Positions 9,026 to 15,930 of a stretch of 27,505 bases of DNA are shown piece by piece. The DNA comes from Streptosporangiaceae bacterium (GTDB taxonomy: Bacteria > Actinomycetota > Actinomycetes > Streptosporangiales > Streptosporangiaceae), in assembly GCA_030041195.1 (NCBI GenBank), contig JASHOI010000453.1:1-27505 (forward strand), read 5' to 3'. Position numbers and translations under genes: made by a program. Numbering within the stretch: position 1 is the first letter of the stretch; every line of letters begins with the position of its first letter. A model generated the notes under the pieces. The model made no database searches. It was not told the DNA's origin and saw only the letters and a program-made list of their open reading frames with translations.

Positions 9026-9543
9026 CCGGCGAGCGCCCGCTGCGGTACGGGGACCCCGAGCACCAAGCCGCCCATCAGTTCCTGGTGGAAGAGGCCGCGC
9101 TGCTCGACGCCGCGGACTACGCGGCCTGGCTGGACCTGCTGTGCGAGGACATCCGGTACGTCATGCCGGTACGGGTGACCACCGCCCGGGGCGCGGGCTT
9201 CGACGCGCTCGCCGACATGGGCCACTTCGACGAGGATCTCTACGCGCTGCGCAAGCGGGTGCAGCGGCTGGCCACCGACCACGCCTGGACCGAGGACCCG
9301 CCGTCGCGCACCCGTCATTTCGTGTCCAACGTCCGCACGTTCCGCAACGGCGGAGCCGAGCTCAGGGTCGAGTCGTCGCTGCTGCTGTTCCGCAGCCGGG
9401 GCGACACCCGGTCCCCGGACCTGCTGTCCGCTGGCCGGACCGACATCCTGCGCCGGACCGGCGACGGCCACCGCCTGGCCCGGCGCCAGATCATGGTGGA
9501 CGAATCCGTGCTCCGCACCCAGAACCTGGCGGTGTTCCTGTGA
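9022..9543 (+). CDS. aromatic ring-hydroxylating dioxygenase, beta subunit
   Basis: This 173-aa small subunit of the Rieske dioxygenase has the NTF2/scytalone-dehydratase-like fold typical of these structural subunits, which build the alpha3beta3 hexamer. Landmarks are HQFLVEEAALLDAADYAAWLDLL near the N-terminus, IRYVMPVRVT, and the C-terminal RTRHFVSNVR and RRQIMVDESVL segments common to beta subunits. GTG at 9022 overlaps the alpha stop codon (GTGA), so translation is probably coupled. It overlaps the next gene in the same way. The subunit has no catalytic residues of its own. Confidence 0.92.
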   Translation: MTGERPLRYGDPEHQAAHQFLVEEAALLDAADYAAWLDLLCEDIRYVMPVRVTTARGAGFDALADMGHFDEDLYALRKRVQRLATDHAWTEDPPSRTRHFVSNVRTFRNGGAELRVESSLLLFRSRGDTRSPDLLSAGRTDILRRTGDGHRLARRQIMVDESVLRTQNLAVFL

Positions 9544-9848
9544 CCGAGGGCCCAGCGTCAAGCGCGAGCGATCCGGTGATCAAGATCGTGAACGAGTTCA
9601 CCGAGGTCGAGGTCGGCCGGGTGCTGACCCGGAACGGGATGCGCCTGCGGATCTTCGTGCCGAGCTCGGGGCGTCAGATCCTGCTGTGCCCGCTGGAACT
9701 CGAGGCCCTGACCTGGCAGGACCACGAGCTGTTCAGCCGCCTGCTGGCCACGCCGGACGGCCCGTCAGACGATCCGGGCGGCCGGGCGGACGACGCGCGC
9801 GGCTCGCCGGACGAGATCACCGGGCGTCGCCCGGGGGCTCCGGGCTGA
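9540..9848 (+). CDS. small dioxygenase-associated protein, function unknown
   Basis: This 102-aa protein starts at a GTG overlapping the beta stop codon (GTGA) and ends in a TGATG overlap with the SDR gene, so it is an integral cistron. Residues 13-75 look like a compact, beta-rich conserved core (VIKIVNEFTEVEVGRVLTR, RIFVPSSGRQILLCPLELE, LTWQ). The tail from about 75 is low-complexity, charged and probably disordered. As far as I recall, short proteins of this type accompany ring-hydroxylating dioxygenases in actinobacteria and are sometimes labelled dihydrodiol dehydrogenase. However, it has no Rossmann motif and is far too short for that enzyme. It has one cysteine, so it is not a ferredoxin. 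An accessory or assembly role is a guess. Confidence 0.8.
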   Translation: MTEGPASSASDPVIKIVNEFTEVEVGRVLTRNGMRLRIFVPSSGRQILLCPLELEALTWQDHELFSRLLATPDGPSDDPGGRADDARGSPDEITGRRPGAPG

Positions 9849-10627
9849 TGGGGTGGCTGGACGGCAAGCGCGCGCTGGTGGCCGGCGCGGGGTCGGGAAT
9901 CGGCCGCGCGGTCATCGGCGCCTTTGCCGGCGAGGGCGCCGGAGTCGCCGCGCTCGAGGTTGACCCCGCCAAGTGCGCGCGCCTGGCAGCCGAGCTGGCC
10001 GGCTGCGTCGTGCACCAGGGCGACGCCACCTCGCTGAGCGATGCACGCGCCGCCGTCGAGGCCGCGCGCGCCTCGCTCGGCGGGCTCGACGTGCTGGTCA
10101 GCTGCGTGGGGATATTCGACTTCTACCGGGGGCTGGCGGACCTGGACCCCGGCGACCTCGACGATGCGTTCGACGAGATGTTCCGGGTCAACGTGAAGAG
10201 CCAGCTGGCGCTCGTCAAGGCCGGGCTGGACGAGCTGCGCCGGACGTCGGGATCGGTCGTGCTGACCGTGTCGACGTCCGGCTTCTACCCCGGCCGCGGC
10301 GGCATCCTGTACGTGGCGTCGAAGTTCGCCGTCCGGGGCTGCGTGGTCGCGCTCGCGCACGAACTGGCGCCGGAGGTCCGGGTGAACGGCGTCGCGCCGG
10401 GCGGAACCCTCGGCACGGACCTGGCCGGCCCGGCCAGCCTGGGGCAGGCCCAGCGCCGGCTGGACTCCGGCCCGGCGCGGGCAGCGGACCTGCGCAGCCG
10501 GACACCGCTGCAGGTCGCCCTGACCGGCGAAGACCATGCTGGCTGCTACGTGTTCCTGGCGTCGGACCGGGCCCGCGGCATCACCGGCACGGTCGTGCAC
10601 TCCGACGGCGGCGTCGGGATCCGCTGA
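9848..10627 (+). CDS. SDR-family cis-dihydrodiol dehydrogenase-like oxidoreductase
   Basis: This 259-aa classical short-chain dehydrogenase is likely to oxidise the cis-dihydrodiol made by the upstream dioxygenase to a catechol with NAD+. The cofactor motif is GAGSGIG (13-19). The active site is S142, Y155 and K159 (LYVASKF). Features favouring the cis-diol dehydrogenase branch are SCVGIFDFY in place of the usual NNAG, and the C-terminal end HSDGGVGIR. ATG at 9848 overlaps the preceding stop codon (TGATG). It is the last gene of the operon and no ring-cleavage dioxygenase follows, so the catechol must be processed by genes elsewhere. Confidence 0.9.
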   Translation: MGWLDGKRALVAGAGSGIGRAVIGAFAGEGAGVAALEVDPAKCARLAAELAGCVVHQGDATSLSDARAAVEAARASLGGLDVLVSCVGIFDFYRGLADLDPGDLDDAFDEMFRVNVKSQLALVKAGLDELRRTSGSVVLTVSTSGFYPGRGGILYVASKFAVRGCVVALAHELAPEVRVNGVAPGGTLGTDLAGPASLGQAQRRLDSGPARAADLRSRTPLQVALTGEDHAGCYVFLASDRARGITGTVVHSDGGVGIR

Positions 10628-10647
10628 GGGCCCAGGTCAGAGCCGGG

Positions 10648-10670
10648 TCAGCCGGGAGCTTGCCGGCTGA
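10648..10670. terminator. hairpin after the dioxygenase operon
   Basis: TCAGCCGG and CCGGCTGA form perfect 8-base arms with a 7-base loop. The hairpin lies 20 bases after the SDR stop codon and covers the last codons of the convergent membrane-protein gene. No T-run follows, as is common in high-GC actinobacteria. It is a plausible terminator for the plus-strand operon. Confidence 0.4.
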
Positions 10671-11139
10671 AGAACGGGCCGGACTCCTTGCTGTACAGGA
10701 GCACGATCGCGGCCAGCCCAACCAGCCAGATGATCACGCCGACGATCAGGCTCCCGGCGGTGCGCGCGATCGCCAGCGACAGCAGCAGGCTCAGCGTGCT
10801 GATCCCGAAGAACACCGCCGAGAGGATCCTGGCCCAGGACAGCCCGCGGCCATTCGCCTGGGCCATCCAGATCCACAGACCGATCGCGATGACGGCGCCG
10901 ACGATAAGCGGGACGGTCCTGGCCATCTCGGCGGTGTGCACCTGCGCCGCGCTGTAGAGCGGGTGCCTTCTGAGGATGGCTGACCTTAAGTCGCCGCGAG
11001 TCAGCACGGCGACGATCAGGGCGACCACCTCCAGGGCCGCACCGGCGTACATGAGCCGGACGGCATTGCGGACCGACGGTGGCTGCTCGGTGCGCTGCGG
11101 TTCCTGCGGAGTGTCCCTAACCGGGTACGGCTGGTACAT
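10648..11139 (-). CDS. four-helix integral membrane protein, function unknown
   Basis: This 163-aa protein has a proline- and glutamine-rich cytoplasmic N-terminus (MYQPYPVRDTPQEPQRTEQP). Four hydrophobic segments follow, at roughly 37-52, 78-95, 110-127 and 132-151. The type is a common conserved hypothetical in actinomycetes, and I know no function. ATG at 11139 is supported by a strong GGGGAG about seven bases upstream; a longer open frame upstream has no such support. It converges with the dioxygenase operon and lies downstream of the AAA+ ATPase gene on the opposite side of a 104-base AT-richer gap. Confidence 0.8.
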   Translation of the reverse strand: MYQPYPVRDTPQEPQRTEQPPSVRNAVRLMYAGAALEVVALIVAVLTRGDLRSAILRRHPLYSAAQVHTAEMARTVPLIVGAVIAIGLWIWMAQANGRGLSWARILSAVFFGISTLSLLLSLAIARTAGSLIVGVIIWLVGLAAIVLLYSKESGPFFSRQAPG

Positions 11140-11243
11140 GGCTACTCCCCATATGTTTCCCCTTACCGCCAATATAGCGTTTCATCGCAAACGGGGAGTA
11201 ATGCCGCGCGCCGCTGCTCCCCGGCACGCGTTACCGCGGATCG

Positions 11244-12416
11244 TCAGGGCTCGCCGACCGGCACCGACAGGGCGGCGTAGCCCGGCAGGATGTCCTCGGC
11301 TTCGATGCGCATCAGGTCGTCGCGGCCCCAGCTGCGATTTTGGTCGGCGGCGAGGCGATGCGCGTGCCGGAGCCGGGCCCGCTCCAGCTCGTTGCGGACG
11401 CTGCGCGCGTTCGCGAACAGCGGCTGGTGCATCCGGCGCATGAGGTACTCACGGAACGCCGCCTCTGCTTCGTCAGAGAGGTAGTAGCTGGCCCGCTCCA
11501 GCATCAGCCGCCCGATGGCCACGAGCTCATCCAGGTCGTAGTCGGCGAAGTCGAGATGGTGCGCGACGCGGGACCGCAAGCCGGGGTTGGACTGGAAGAA
11601 GACATCCATCCGCTCCTTGTAGCCCGCGAGGATCACGATGAACTTGTCGCGCTCGTTCTCCATCACCTGAAGCAGGATCTCGATGGCCTCCTGGCCGAAA
11701 TCCTTGCTGTTATCCGGCTGGTAGAGCGCGGACGCCTCGTCGATGAACAGCACGCCGCCCATCGCCCGGTCGATGACCCGCCTGGTCTTCGGCGCGGTCT
11801 GGCCGACGTACTCGCCGACGAGGTCGTCGCGCATGGCGTGCACAAGCTGGCCCTGTTCCAGGTAGCCGAGCTGGTGCAGCAGATCGGCCATGAGCAGCCC
11901 GACCGTCGTCTTGCCGGTGCCCGGGGCGCCCGTGAAGCACATGTGCAGGTTGGGGCGGGGCGCCATCAGGCCGAACCGCTGCCGTACCCGGTCGACGAGA
12001 AGCAGCGACCCGATCTCCTCCACCTGCTTCTTCACCGGCACCAGCCCGACCAGTTCCCGCTCGAGCGCGGCGAACACGTCATCGATCGCCGCGGCCTTGC
12101 GCTCGGCCGCGAACGTGACCATGGAGTCCGGGGGAAGCTGGGTGCGCCGGCGGGCGGCCTTGCCGCCCTTGCCGCCCTCGCTGCCCGGCGGCTTGCCGAT
12201 CGTGGGCAGCTTGCCCAGTCCCTGCTGGGACGGCGCGGCCGTGCCGACGACGCGTACCGGTGGCGGGATGGCGTCCAGGCGCACTGCCGGGCCAGCCCGG
12301 CCCGACCGGTCGACGTTCTTGTCCGCACCCTTGCTGGGAATGCCGCGCAGGAGCAGGTACATCGCCCCCGTGGCGATCGCCGCAGCGAACAGGATCGCAC
12401 CGATCGCAAAGATCAC
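11244..12416 (-). CDS. membrane-anchored CbxX/CfqX-type AAA+ ATPase
   Basis: This 390-aa protein starts at GTG 12416, with AAAGGGG about ten bases upstream. Residues 2-24 form one transmembrane segment. A low-complexity G/P/K linker follows (about 28-98), then a CbxX/CfqX-family AAA+ domain: Walker A GAPGTGKT (163-170), pore-loop-like GEYVGQTAPKT, Walker B GGVLFIDEA (220-228), sensor 1 ILAGY, and the arginine-finger region FFQSNPGLRSRV (273-284). Relatives include the Rubisco activase CbbX and the C-terminal domain of the type VII secretion ATPase EccA. This one lacks the EccA TPR-like N-terminal domain and has no ESX neighbours. It should be a membrane-tethered remodelling ATPase with an unknown client. 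It diverges from the phosphotransferase gene. Confidence 0.88.
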   Translation of the reverse strand: MIFAIGAILFAAAIATGAMYLLLRGIPSKGADKNVDRSGRAGPAVRLDAIPPPVRVVGTAAPSQQGLGKLPTIGKPPGSEGGKGGKAARRRTQLPPDSMVTFAAERKAAAIDDVFAALERELVGLVPVKKQVEEIGSLLLVDRVRQRFGLMAPRPNLHMCFTGAPGTGKTTVGLLMADLLHQLGYLEQGQLVHAMRDDLVGEYVGQTAPKTRRVIDRAMGGVLFIDEASALYQPDNSKDFGQEAIEILLQVMENERDKFIVILAGYKERMDVFFQSNPGLRSRVAHHLDFADYDLDELVAIGRLMLERASYYLSDEAEAAFREYLMRRMHQPLFANARSVRNELERARLRHAHRLAADQNRSWGRDDLMRIEAEDILPGYAALSVPVGEP

Positions 12417-12543
12417 GCTGCCACGGCCCCTTTCACGACTGGCCCGGCCTACCAGGCCATCCTGACAGCCCACCGGGCCGTCAGCCAAACGTGCGAGCGA
12501 TGGCGGCGGCGATTTCGCCCGCGTGGCCGGCGAGAATGAGCCC

Positions 12544-13716
12544 GTGACCGACCCCGCATCGGGCCCCGCGCTGTCCGCTGGCCAGAAGCAGGCCGCCGAG
12601 GCCGTGCTGGCCCGCTCGTGGGGCGAGGGCGCCGAGGTCCGGGCCGCGGAGAAGATCTGGGACCGCGAGCACGTCGTCCGGCTGGAGCTTGCTGACGGCC
12701 GCTCGGTGGTGCTGAAGCGCCGCGGAGACCAGGGCCGGGGCTTCGAGACCGAGCTCGCCGCCCTTGAGCTGCTGAACGGCATGCCCGTGCCGGTCGCCCC
12801 CCGCCTGCTCGGCGCCGACGCCACGGCGGGCGTCCTGCTCATGGAAGACCTCGGCCAGGGCGTTTCGCTGGCCGATTCGCTGCTGACCGGCGATCGGGAG
12901 CACGCCCAGGCCGACCTGATCGCCTACGCGCGGGCGCTGGGATCGATGCACGCCTGGACGATGCGACGGGCCAGCGGCGAGGCCGGCCGCCGGCTGCACC
13001 CCGCTCTGCGGCGGGGCCCGAGGTGGCTCACCGAGATCGCGCAGGGCAAGGACCCGTTTCTCGCGGTGGCGGCCCGCCTGGGGCTGCCCATCGAGGGAGT
13101 GGCGAGCGAGATAGACCAGATCACCGTCACGCTGCGGGAAGCCGGGAACCTCGGCCTGGTCCATGACGATCCGTGCCCGGACAACGTTCTGCTCCTCGAC
13201 GGTTCCTGCCGGATCTTTGACTTCGAGGGCTCGGGCTGGGGAGCCGTCGTCCTCGACGCCGGCTACCTGCTGGCACCGTTCCCTAGCTGCTGGTGCTTTG
13301 CCGACCTTCCCGCCAAGGTGGCTGCCCCGGCCGTCGATGCCTATCGCGAGACCCTCGACGCCGCCGGGATCGGCCTCGGCACCGACTGGGACGCGGGCGT
13401 GGCGGCCGCCCTGGCCGGCTGGATCGTCGCGATGGGACGCGTTATCACCAGGGTGCTCGATGAAGATCGCAAGTGGGGCACCACGACCATGCGGCCCCGG
13501 CTGCTGACCTGGTTGCGTAACTTCATCGACCGGGCGGACGCCGGCCAGGCACCGCCCAGGCTGCGGGCTCTTCTCGGCGAGATGCATGATCAGCTTTGGT
13601 CGCGCTGGCCGGAGGTTCGCGTGCCCGAGTACCCGGCCCTGGCCCGGCCGGGCTCGGAGCCGGTCCCGGTGCCCGACTGGTGGCCTCCGCGCGGTGGGCA
13701 GGAGGTGGATCAGTGA
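12544..13716 (+). CDS. APH-fold phosphotransferase, substrate unknown
   Basis: This 390-aa protein has the aminoglycoside phosphotransferase / choline kinase fold. The nucleotide-binding lysine is probably K58 (VVLKRRGD). The catalytic Brenner-type motif is LVHDDPCPDN (H207, D208/D209, N214), and the metal-binding aspartate lies in RIFDFEGSGWG (D226). All catalytic residues are present. The start is uncertain: GTG at 12544 gives MTDPASG, and an in-frame GTG at 12523 adds seven residues; neither has a clear ribosome-binding site. The gene is translationally coupled (GTGA) to an 83-aa gene. Many such chromosomal kinases phosphorylate small metabolites, so resistance should not be assumed. Confidence 0.88.
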   Translation: MTDPASGPALSAGQKQAAEAVLARSWGEGAEVRAAEKIWDREHVVRLELADGRSVVLKRRGDQGRGFETELAALELLNGMPVPVAPRLLGADATAGVLLMEDLGQGVSLADSLLTGDREHAQADLIAYARALGSMHAWTMRRASGEAGRRLHPALRRGPRWLTEIAQGKDPFLAVAARLGLPIEGVASEIDQITVTLREAGNLGLVHDDPCPDNVLLLDGSCRIFDFEGSGWGAVVLDAGYLLAPFPSCWCFADLPAKVAAPAVDAYRETLDAAGIGLGTDWDAGVAAALAGWIVAMGRVITRVLDEDRKWGTTTMRPRLLTWLRNFIDRADAGQAPPRLRALLGEMHDQLWSRWPEVRVPEYPALARPGSEPVPVPDWWPPRGGQEVDQ

Positions 13717-13964
13717 AGGGGGATGGCGAGGTGGGCGGGGACCGGGAAGAGCGAAACCGGGTGCTCGGCTTCCCGGTCAGCGGTCACCCCAACAGGCGGC
13801 CGGCCGGAAAGCCGCAGCACCCGTCGCAGGCACCACGCCCGCAGCGCCGGCCGCAGGCCGAAGAGCCGCAGCGGGTCCTCGGTATTCCCGCTGACTGGTT
13901 CGAGCCGTTCCTCGACGATGTGCTCCGGCCGCTGCTGCGCCGCCTGCGGGGGAGCAGGGACTAG
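13713..13964 (+). CDS. small proline/arginine-rich protein coupled to the phosphotransferase
   Basis: This 83-aa protein is of unknown function. GTG at 13713 overlaps the phosphotransferase stop codon and has an excellent GGAGG seven bases upstream. The N-terminal two thirds are basic, proline-rich and probably disordered. A short motif occurs twice, as NRVLGFPV near the start and QRVLGIPA near residue 54. The C-terminal end, DWFEPFLDDVLRPLLRRLRGS, should be an amphipathic helix. The stop codon shares CTAG with the stop of the convergent GNAT gene. I do not recognise a family. Confidence 0.65.
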   Translation: MKGDGEVGGDREERNRVLGFPVSGHPNRRPAGKPQHPSQAPRPQRRPQAEEPQRVLGIPADWFEPFLDDVLRPLLRRLRGSRD

Positions 13965-14488
13965 AGGTCACGGGCGAAGTACAGGGCCGTCTCGCCCGGC
14001 AGGATGTGCGGCTCCGGCCGGTACAGGGTCTGGTCCAGGCCGCAAAGCTCGAATCCCATCCGCAGGTAGAACTGCACGGCCGGGTAGTTGATGTTCTGGG
14101 TCTCCAGCCATAGGCAGCGCGCGGACGGGCGGCGGGCGGCACGCTGCGCGAGAGCGTCGATGAGCGAGCGTCCCACGCCCCGCCCGCGGCAGCGGGCGGA
14201 GACGTAGAGGTGCTCGATCGCGGCGCGGTCATTCCAGGACTCGAACCGCAGCTCGCCGTATCCGACGATCTCGCCGCCGATGCACGCCACGAGCAGGTCA
14301 TCGCTCAGGTCCAGCGCGGGGCGGGGGTAGGTCTTCGTGACCGGCGGGTCAGCCCGCTCTTCCTCCAGACGGAACGCCAGGCCGGAGCGATGGACACGGT
14401 AGATCCGGTCGGTGCAGTACGCGAGATCAACTCGCCCGATCGAATCGAGATCGGCGAGCGAATCCGCCGCCCGGACGGTAACGGCCAT
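13961..14488 (-). CDS. GNAT N-acetyltransferase (streptothricin acetyltransferase-like)
   Basis: This 175-aa acetyl-CoA-dependent acyltransferase has the acetyl-CoA pyrophosphate loop RGRGVGRSLID at 101-111. It is followed by LWLETQNINYPAVQFYLRMGFELCG, with the LETQN-N-PA-FY-MGF pattern I associate with the streptothricin acetyltransferase (Sat) group. The end PGETALYFARDL also fits. ATG at 14488 gives MAVTVRAAD; only a weak CTGGAG lies upstream. It may acetylate an amine or lysine side chain; substrate specificity is not visible. Convergent with the 83-aa gene, with interlocked stop codons. Confidence 0.87.
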   Translation of the reverse strand: MAVTVRAADSLADLDSIGRVDLAYCTDRIYRVHRSGLAFRLEEERADPPVTKTYPRPALDLSDDLLVACIGGEIVGYGELRFESWNDRAAIEHLYVSARCRGRGVGRSLIDALAQRAARRPSARCLWLETQNINYPAVQFYLRMGFELCGLDQTLYRPEPHILPGETALYFARDL

Positions 14489-14572
14489 GCTCCAGCCTGG
14501 CACGGCGGCGAGGCGGCGCGGGGCTCGCTGGTGGCAGACTGGTGCTCAGGCGGCGAAAGTGAGAGACCCGAC

Positions 14573-15205
14573 ATGAACGGCCATCTGCTCGCTCTCTACG
14601 TGCTCGCTGTGTTCCTGGCCATGATCGCGCCGGGTCCGGACATGATGTTCGTCCTCGCCACCGGCGCCCGCGGCGGGCCGCGAGCCGGGCTGCTGGCCGC
14701 GCTTGGGGCGGCCACCAGCGAGATCGTGCAGATCACGGCCGTGGCAGCGGGCCTGTCGGCGCTGTTCGCCGCGGCGCCTGCGGCGTTCACCGCGCTGCGG
14801 GCGTGCGGCGCCGCTTACCTGCTGTACCTGGGGGTGCAGGCGCTGCGCAGCGCGCGGCGCGGCGGCGCGGTCCCGGCAGCGGCGGACCGGGCGCCGGTCA
14901 GCGGGCGGTACGCGTACCTGCGCGGCTTCCTGACCAATCTGGTGAACCCGAAGATGGTCACGTTCGCGGTCGCGTTTCTGCCGCAGTTCGTCGACCGCAG
15001 CCTCGGCCACGTGCCGGCCCAGTTCGCCGTGCTCGGGGTGATTTTCGTCGCGTTCGAGGTGCTGGTCGACGGCACGGTGGGCCTGAGCGCTGGCCGGCTC
15101 GGCAGCTGGCTGTCCCGGCGGCGCCGGGCCCGGCAGGCCCTGGATGCCGGCTCGGGCACGATCATGGTCGCGCTGGCCGGCCGGCTGGCCCTCGAGGCCA
15201 GGTAG
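14573..15205 (+). CDS. LysE/RhtB family amino-acid exporter
   Basis: This 210-aa membrane protein with about six hydrophobic segments belongs to the LysE translocator family, which exports amino acids or related small molecules using the proton gradient. Landmarks are the N-terminal FLAMIAPGPDMMFVLATGARGG, with the family's PGPD motif, and GFLTNLVNPKMVTFAVAFLPQF, with the NPK motif. ATG at 14573 follows a weak purine-rich stretch. It diverges from the GNAT gene and converges with the MDMPI-like gene, seven bases away. The transported substrate is unknown. Confidence 0.9.
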   Translation: MNGHLLALYVLAVFLAMIAPGPDMMFVLATGARGGPRAGLLAALGAATSEIVQITAVAAGLSALFAAAPAAFTALRACGAAYLLYLGVQALRSARRGGAVPAAADRAPVSGRYAYLRGFLTNLVNPKMVTFAVAFLPQFVDRSLGHVPAQFAVLGVIFVAFEVLVDGTVGLSAGRLGSWLSRRRRARQALDAGSGTIMVALAGRLALEAR

Positions 15206-15212
15206 CCGGGCG

Positions 15213-15878
15213 TCAGAAGACCACGAGTTCCTCGGGGACGGCGCCGGCCAGCTGGTAACCGGCCGGCTCGGCCGGCCGCCCCGCGAACAGCCGCATCAGC
15301 GTGGCGCGGCCGGTGACCAGGGTGGCCGGCGCGCGCCCTGGCACGGGCACGCCGAGCCGCAGGACGGCGCCGGGCAGGCTGACCTCGACCAGCGGGACCT
15401 TCCGGCGGTAGGCGAAATCGCCAAGCAGAGTGCAGGCATCCTCGAAGCCCTCGCTCTCATAGGCCAGCGGCTCACCGAGCGCATCCCGCACGTCGCCGCC
15501 GTGTATCCACTCGCCGAGCGCGATTGGGTCGAGCCTGCCGCCCGCTTCGGCGATCACCGGCCCGGCGCTGGTGTAGCCGCGCTCCAGCTCGGACAGCAGC
15601 CGCGGCAGCGTCCACTCGCGCCGCTGCGTCACGTCGATCTCGTTGAGTTCCGGGGTGAAGGCGTGCAGTCGGCCGGTGGCCACCCTGGTCAGGGCGGCGG
15701 CGCAATGGGCGAGAACGTCGCGGACCGGCCATCCCGGGCAGGCGGTCGGATTCCCAAAGGCCTCGTCGGGCGCGCGGTGCAGGATCGGCAGCAGCGCGTC
15801 ATGCTCGGTGCGCAGCAGCCGCTCCGGGCGCTGCGGATCGCGGGCCACCCTGGCGTCATCCGGTCGCGTCTCGGTCAC
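15213..15878 (-). CDS. MDMPI/DinB-fold protein (TIGR03083-like, mycothiol-dependent type)
   Basis: This 221-aa protein has the maleylpyruvate isomerase N-terminal / DinB-like four-helix fold. Landmarks are TACPGWPVRDVLAHCAAAL (46-63), with H58 a likely metal ligand, and DPIALGEWIHGGDVRDALGEP, with the second metal-binding histidine. Members are metal-dependent thiol-S-transferases or isomerases that use mycothiol in actinobacteria, but most, including this one, have no known substrate. It starts at GTG 15878 with only a weak ribosome-binding site. The M20 peptidase gene lies just upstream on the same strand, 52 bases away, so cotranscription is possible. Confidence 0.83.
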   Translation of the reverse strand: MTETRPDDARVARDPQRPERLLRTEHDALLPILHRAPDEAFGNPTACPGWPVRDVLAHCAAALTRVATGRLHAFTPELNEIDVTQRREWTLPRLLSELERGYTSAGPVIAEAGGRLDPIALGEWIHGGDVRDALGEPLAYESEGFEDACTLLGDFAYRRKVPLVEVSLPGAVLRLGVPVPGRAPATLVTGRATLMRLFAGRPAEPAGYQLAGAVPEELVVF

Positions 15879-15930
15879 CCGGCCATCTTTTCAGCGCGGG
15901 CCCGGCAACGACAGCGATTAAACCGGGCCG

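Noticed and set aside
11244..12416. Type VII secretion ATPase EccA
   Set aside because: Only the AAA+ domain is shared; there is no TPR-like N-terminal domain and no ESX or WXG100 genes are nearby.
12544..13716. Aminoglycoside-resistance gene
   Set aside because: The APH fold is shared by many metabolic kinases; nothing in the sequence or context indicates an antibiotic substrate.
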